Source of the DNA: Streptomyces sp. DH24
Lineage (GTDB): Bacteria > Actinomycetota > Actinomycetes > Streptomycetales > Streptomycetaceae
NCBI RefSeq assembly: GCF_029813775.1
Contig: NZ_JARVKW010000052.1
Span: 1-48,330, forward strand
Direction: 5' to 3'
DNA: 48,330 nt
Below the pieces are notes generated by a model. It was not told where the DNA came from and ran no database searches. It saw only the letters and a program-made list of their open reading frames with translations. A program made the translations under genes and the position numbers. Each line of letters begins with the position of its first letter. Within the stretch, counting starts at the first letter, position 1. Shown piece after piece: positions 44,591 through 48,330 of the stretch.

Positions 44591-45439
44591 GTGTTGACCC
44601 AGACCACCTCCCGCGTGCTCGAACCGAGCGACCTGGACGCCGCGCTGGCCGTTCTGGACCGCGAGCCGGTCGCCAACGCCTTCGTGACTTCCCGCGTGCA
44701 GGTCGCGGGCCTGGACCCGTGGCGGCTCGGCGGCGAGATGTGGGGCTGGTACGAGGACGGCATGCTCACCTCCCTGTGCTACGCGGGCGCCAACCTCGTC
44801 CCCATCTGCGCCACCCCCCGCGCCGTCCGCGCCTTCGCCGACCGCGCCCGCCGCGCCGGCCGCCGCTGCTCCTCCGTCGTCGGCCCCGCCGGGCCCACCG
44901 CCGAACTCTGGCGCCTCCTCGAACCGTCCTGGGGCCCCGCCCGCGAGGTCCGCACCCGCCAGCCGCTCATGGTCACCGACCGCATGCCCGCCGGCATCAC
45001 CCCGGACCCGCACGTCCGGCGCGTCCGCAAGGACGAGATGGAAACGATCATGCCGGCCTGCGTGGCCATGTTCACCGAGGAGGTCGGCGTCTCACCGCTG
45101 GCCGGTGACGGCGGCCTGCTCTACCAGGCCCGGGTCGCCGAACTCGTCGGCTCCGGCCGCTCCTTCGCCCGCTTCGACCAGGACGGCAAGGTCGTCTTCA
45201 AGGCCGAGATCGGCGCCGCCACCGACCGCGCCTGCCAGATCCAGGGCGTCTGGGTCGCCCCCGAACACCGCGGCAGGGGCCTCGCCGCCCCCGGCATGGC
45301 GGCCGTCCTGCGCTACGCCCTCGCCGACGTCGCCCCCGTGGTGAGCCTCTACGTCAACGACTTCAACGCCCCGGCCCGCCGGACGTACGAGAAGGTCGGC
45401 TTCCAGGAGGTCGGCGCCTTCATGAGTGTCCTGTTCTGA
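44591..45439 (+). CDS. GNAT acetyltransferase with DUF4081-like N-terminal domain
   Basis: This 282-residue protein has a C-terminal GNAT fold with the acetyl-CoA loop VAPEHRGRGLAAPGM and the final strand VVSLYVNDFNAPARRTYEKVGF. The N-terminal half (ANAFVTSRVQVAGLDPW, then MWGWYEDG) matches the DUF4081-type partner domain found in the actinobacterial protein encoded beside ispG. The start is GTG at 44591 with a GAGGACGAGG stretch upstream; an ATG at 44492 would add 33 unlikely residues. The ispG neighbourhood is conserved in actinobacteria, but the substrate is unknown. Confidence 0.87.
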   Translation: MLTQTTSRVLEPSDLDAALAVLDREPVANAFVTSRVQVAGLDPWRLGGEMWGWYEDGMLTSLCYAGANLVPICATPRAVRAFADRARRAGRRCSSVVGPAGPTAELWRLLEPSWGPAREVRTRQPLMVTDRMPAGITPDPHVRRVRKDEMETIMPACVAMFTEEVGVSPLAGDGGLLYQARVAELVGSGRSFARFDQDGKVVFKAEIGAATDRACQIQGVWVAPEHRGRGLAAPGMAAVLRYALADVAPVVSLYVNDFNAPARRTYEKVGFQEVGAFMSVLF

Positions 45440-45459
45440 CCGCCTGTAGGCTCCCCGCC

Positions 45460-45990
45460 ATGGATCTCGTGATCGGGCCCCTGGACCTCTCGTCCCACGT
45501 GGACGAAGCCCTCGCCGTCCAGGCCGTGGCCTTCGGACTGGGCGCCGACGAGGTCGCCGTACGCCGCCAGATCGTGCTGCGCCACATGACGTATCCGGGC
45601 GCCAGAGCCCTCGGCGCGACCAGCGGCGGCAGACTGGTCGGCTTCGTGTACGGCATGCCCAACGACCGGGCCCACTGGTGGTCCACCGTCGTCGAGCCGT
45701 ACCTGCGCGCCCAGGGCCACGACGAGTGGCTCGACGACTCCTTCGTCATCACCGAACTGCACGTCCACCCCCGCCACCAGAACCGCGGCATCGGCCGCGC
45801 CCTGATCACCCGCATCACCGACACGGCCGCCGAGCCCCGCTCGATCCTCTCCGCGATCGACACCGAGAGCCCCGCCCGCGGCCTGTACCGCTCCCTCGGC
45901 TACGAGGACCTGGCCCGCCAGGTCCACTTCCCGAGCGCCCCGAGGCCGTACGCCGTGATGGGCGCCCCGCTGCCCCTGCGCCGCCGATAA
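45460..45990 (+). CDS. GNAT-family N-acetyltransferase
   Basis: This 176-residue single-domain GNAT protein has motif A in VITELHVHPRHQNRGIGRALI and a C-terminal strand ARGLYRSLGYEDLARQ. It begins 20 bases after the preceding GNAT gene, so the two may be cotranscribed. The ribosome site before the ATG at 45460 is weak (TAGG), which would fit coupling to the upstream gene. The substrate is unknown; it could acetylate a small amine or a protein N-terminus. Confidence 0.87.
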   Translation: MDLVIGPLDLSSHVDEALAVQAVAFGLGADEVAVRRQIVLRHMTYPGARALGATSGGRLVGFVYGMPNDRAHWWSTVVEPYLRAQGHDEWLDDSFVITELHVHPRHQNRGIGRALITRITDTAAEPRSILSAIDTESPARGLYRSLGYEDLARQVHFPSAPRPYAVMGAPLPLRRR

Positions 45991-46096
45991 CCGATTTCCG
46001 CAGCCCCGCACCCCCCGGCTAACCTCCATGCCAACAACCTCCCCACGCTCAGCCCGACCCGAGCGGGGGCACCCATCCGGCAGGAGTACGAGAACG

Positions 46097-47797
46097 ATGG
46101 CGAACGCACCGGTCCAGCGCATGTCCCAGTTGTTGGCGAAGACGTTGCGCGACGACCCGGCCGACGCCGAGGTCCTCAGCCACAAGCTGCTGGTCCGCGC
46201 AGGCTACGTCCGCCGTACCGCCGCGGGCATCTGGACCTGGCTGCCGCTCGGCAAGAAGGTCCTGGCCAACGTCGAGCGGATCGTCCGCGAGGAGATGGAC
46301 GCGATCGGCGCCCAGGAGGTGCTGCTCCCCGCGATCCTGCCGAAGGAGCCCTACGAGGCCACGGGCCGCTGGGACGAGTACGGCCCCGAGCTGTTCCGCC
46401 TCAAGGACCGCAAGGGCGGCGACTACCTGCTCGGCCCCACCCACGAGGAGATCTTCACCCTCCTGGTGAAGGACCAGGCGTCTTCCTACAAGGACCTGCC
46501 GGTCATCCTCTACCAGATCCAGAACAAGTACCGTGACGAGGCCCGGCCGCGGGCGGGCATCCTGCGCGGCCGCGAGTTCCTCATGAAGGACTCGTACTCC
46601 TTCGACACGGAGGACGAGGGCCTGGCCCGGTCCTACGCCCTGCACCGCCAGGCCTACCAGCGCATCTTCGAGCGCCTCGGCCTCGACTACCGCATCTGCG
46701 CCGCGACCGCCGGCGCCATGGGCGGCTCCAAGTCGGAGGAGTTCCTGGCCCCCGCCGAGGCCGGCGAGGACACCTTCGCCGACTGCCCGAACTGCGACTT
46801 CGCCGCCAACACCGAGGCGATCACCTACGACCTGAAGCCGGTCGACGCCGCCGGCGTCCCCGCCGCCGAGGACATCCCCACGCCCGACACCCCCACCATC
46901 GAGACCCTGGCGGCCTCGCTCGGCGTCCCGGCCTCCGCGGCGCTGAAGAACCTCCTGGTGAAGGTCGACGGCGAGATCGTGGCCGTGGGCGTGCCCGGCG
47001 ACCGCGAGGTCGACATGGACAAGGTCGAGGCGCACTTCGCCCCGGCGGCCGTCGAGATGGTCACCGAGGAGGACTTCGCCTCCCGCCCGGACCTGGTCCG
47101 CGGCTACGTCGGTCCGCAGGGCCTGCCGAAGGTGAAGTACATCGCCGACCCGCGCGTCGCGCCCGGCACGGCCTGGATCACGGGCGCCAACAAGGCGGAC
47201 ACGCACGCGAAGAACGTCGTCGCGGGCCGCGACTTCGAGGTCGACGCGTACGTCGACGTCGTGGTCGTCCAGGAGGGCGACCCCTGCCCGAAGTGCGGGA
47301 CCGGCCTGAAGCTGGACCGCGCCATCGAGATCGGCCACATCTTCCAGCTGGGCCGCAAGTACGCCGACGCCCTCAAGCTCGACGTCCTCGGCCAGAACGG
47401 CAAGCCGGTCCGCGTCACCATGGGCTCCTACGGCATCGGCGTCTCCCGCGCGGTCGCGGCGCTGGCCGAGCAGCACGCCGACGACAAGGGCCTCATCTGG
47501 TCCAAGGAGGTCGCCCCGGCGGACGTGCACGTGGTCGCCGCCGGCAAGGCCCTCCAGACGGAGCTGGCCCTCGACGTCTCCGGAAAGCTGGCCGCGGCGG
47601 GCGTCCGCGTCCTCGTCGACGACCGGGCGGGCGTCTCGCCGGGCGTGAAGTTCACCGACTCCGAACTCATCGGCATCCCGCAGATCCTGGTCGTCGGCCG
47701 CCGTGCGGGGGAGGGCGTCGTGGAACTGAAGGACCGCCGCACGGGGCAGCGCGAGGAGCTGCCGCTCGAGGAGGCGATCGCCCGCCTGACGGCGTAA
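46097..47797 (+). CDS. proS: prolyl-tRNA synthetase, bacterial type
   Basis: This 566-residue class II synthetase charges tRNA-Pro. Motif 1 lies around GYVRRTAAGIWTWLPLG, motif 2 in QNKYRDEARPRAGILRGREFLMKDSYSFD, and motif 3 in MGSYGIGVSRAVAALAE. Between motifs 2 and 3 is the editing (INS/YbaK-like) domain, with LAASLGVPASAALKNLLVK and the GVPGDREVD turn, that clears Ala-tRNA-Pro. Two Cys-X2-Cys pairs (CPNC and CPKC) flank the insert. The C-terminal anticodon-binding domain ends the protein. The ATG at 46097 has CAGGAG about ten bases upstream. Confidence 0.97.
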   Translation: MANAPVQRMSQLLAKTLRDDPADAEVLSHKLLVRAGYVRRTAAGIWTWLPLGKKVLANVERIVREEMDAIGAQEVLLPAILPKEPYEATGRWDEYGPELFRLKDRKGGDYLLGPTHEEIFTLLVKDQASSYKDLPVILYQIQNKYRDEARPRAGILRGREFLMKDSYSFDTEDEGLARSYALHRQAYQRIFERLGLDYRICAATAGAMGGSKSEEFLAPAEAGEDTFADCPNCDFAANTEAITYDLKPVDAAGVPAAEDIPTPDTPTIETLAASLGVPASAALKNLLVKVDGEIVAVGVPGDREVDMDKVEAHFAPAAVEMVTEEDFASRPDLVRGYVGPQGLPKVKYIADPRVAPGTAWITGANKADTHAKNVVAGRDFEVDAYVDVVVVQEGDPCPKCGTGLKLDRAIEIGHIFQLGRKYADALKLDVLGQNGKPVRVTMGSYGIGVSRAVAALAEQHADDKGLIWSKEVAPADVHVVAAGKALQTELALDVSGKLAAAGVRVLVDDRAGVSPGVKFTDSELIGIPQILVVGRRAGEGVVELKDRRTGQREELPLEEAIARLTA

Positions 47798-47804
47798 GCC
47801 AGCC

Positions 47805-47833
47805 CAGCGCGGGAGCGGCGACGCCCCGCGCTG
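47805..47833 (+). terminator. terminator after proS
   Basis: A 9-bp stem (CAGCGCGGG, 47805-47813, with 47825-47833) with an 11-base loop starts 7 bases after the proS stop and is followed by a T-containing stretch (GTCTTGTT). Confidence 0.6.
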
Positions 47834-47965
47834 CGCGTCTTGTTACCCGGGGATGCGGTGTGAGTGGGGCATGCGGGCGGCGCTGCTTGGTCGCCCGGCA
47901 CCGACATGACCACGGACCGGCCGAGCGTCCCGGCGCCGACGACTCACCGCCCGCCCCACCGCTTA

Positions 47966-48260
47966 GCTGCCCGGCGTCGTCCGGTTGCCCGGCGTCGCGG
48001 TGACCGCGGGGTGGGTCACGCGGCCCGGCGCTGCGGGGTGGCCGCCCGCGCTCACCCGTGCCGCCCCGGGCGGCCCGCATGCCCGCGGGTTGCGCCGTGC
48101 CGCCGCCTCGCTGCCCGGCGTTCGGCTGTCCGGCGTTGTTCGGTTGCCCGGCGTTGGCGTTACGGCAGGGGGTTCGCGCGGCCCGGCGCTGACGGGTTGC
48201 CGCCCGTGCCGCCCGTGCCGCCCCAGCGGCACGGGTGCCCGCGGGTTGCGGCAGCCAGTT
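47966..48260. repeat. diverged tandem repeat, period about 144 bp, no gene seen
   Basis: GCTGCCCGGCG starts a unit at 47966 and again at 48110. Both units continue with CGGTTGCCCGGCG, GCGGCCCGGCGCTG, CCCGTGCCGCCC and TGCCCGCGGGTTGCG in the same order, with small insertions and substitutions between them. Within each unit CCGGCG recurs every 10-20 bases. No convincing gene is seen from 47834 to the window end; minus-strand frames read as Arg/Pro/Gly-rich repeats. Confidence 0.6.
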
Positions 48261-48330
48261 GCCGCCCGACCGCCCGCTGCGCGTCGCCCGACGCCCGCTT
48301 GGGACGGGCCACCGGGCCGCGGTCGCGCGC

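Noticed and set aside
47963..48232. minus-strand frame with repeated PTPGNRTTPDS/ATPGNRTTPGS peptides
   Set aside because: The peptide repeat simply reflects the DNA repeat; start and ribosome site are not convincing and composition is atypical.

Overview
The window is chromosomal DNA from a Streptomyces or a close relative. Its base composition is very GC-rich with strong G/C preference at third codon positions. Several genes start with GTG, ribosome binding sites are purine-rich, and long meaningless antisense reading frames are common. The gene families and their order (polyamine transporter, GABA genes, dxr, rseP, ispG, GNAT, proS) resemble the central part of streptomycete chromosomes as I remember them; this was not checked against a database. 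I see no tRNA, rRNA, CRISPR array, insertion sequence, integrase or attachment site.

Region 1 (about 75-8680) handles polyamines. It starts with a NADAR-family hydrolase on the minus strand. A plus-strand operon follows: an aldehyde dehydrogenase of the gamma-aminobutyraldehyde type, a complete PotD/PotA/PotB/PotC-like ABC importer, and a FAD-dependent amine oxidoreductase. A small gene of unknown function ends the region. Region 2 (8690-12672) holds a secreted GH18 chitinase with a DasR-type operator (dre-like) in its promoter, a convergent PAP2-family membrane phosphatase, and a peptidoglycan-amidase-like protein followed by strong hairpins.

Region 3 (12985-20453) is a GABA-catabolism block: a GabT-like aminotransferase, a VirD4/TraG-like membrane ATPase of unknown role, a PucR-type regulator, and a second aldehyde dehydrogenase that would suit succinate-semialdehyde oxidation. 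With region 1 this could take putrescine to succinate through GABA.

Region 4 (20477-38309) is the most notable part. It is a compact locus that fits complete xyloglucan use. Secreted GH74 and GH12 enzymes would cut the polymer, and a lipoprotein plus two permeases (no ATPase gene) would import the oligosaccharides. Cytoplasmic enzymes of families GH95 (fucosidase-like), GH42 (beta-galactosidase), GH31 (alpha-xylosidase) and GH3 (beta-glucosidase) would take them apart. A LacI-family repressor is encoded beside the GH31 gene. Four copies of one palindrome (core TCGAAGCGCTTCGA; one copy is a perfect 22-bp palindrome, one has a single mismatch) lie only in the two promoter regions of this locus, so one local LacI regulon is a direct prediction.

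Region 5 (38493-47833) is housekeeping: a long acyl-CoA dehydrogenase, dxr and rseP overlapping, ispG, two GNAT acetyltransferases and proS. From about 47840 to the end there is no convincing gene, only GC-rich sequence with a diverged tandem repeat of about 144 bp.
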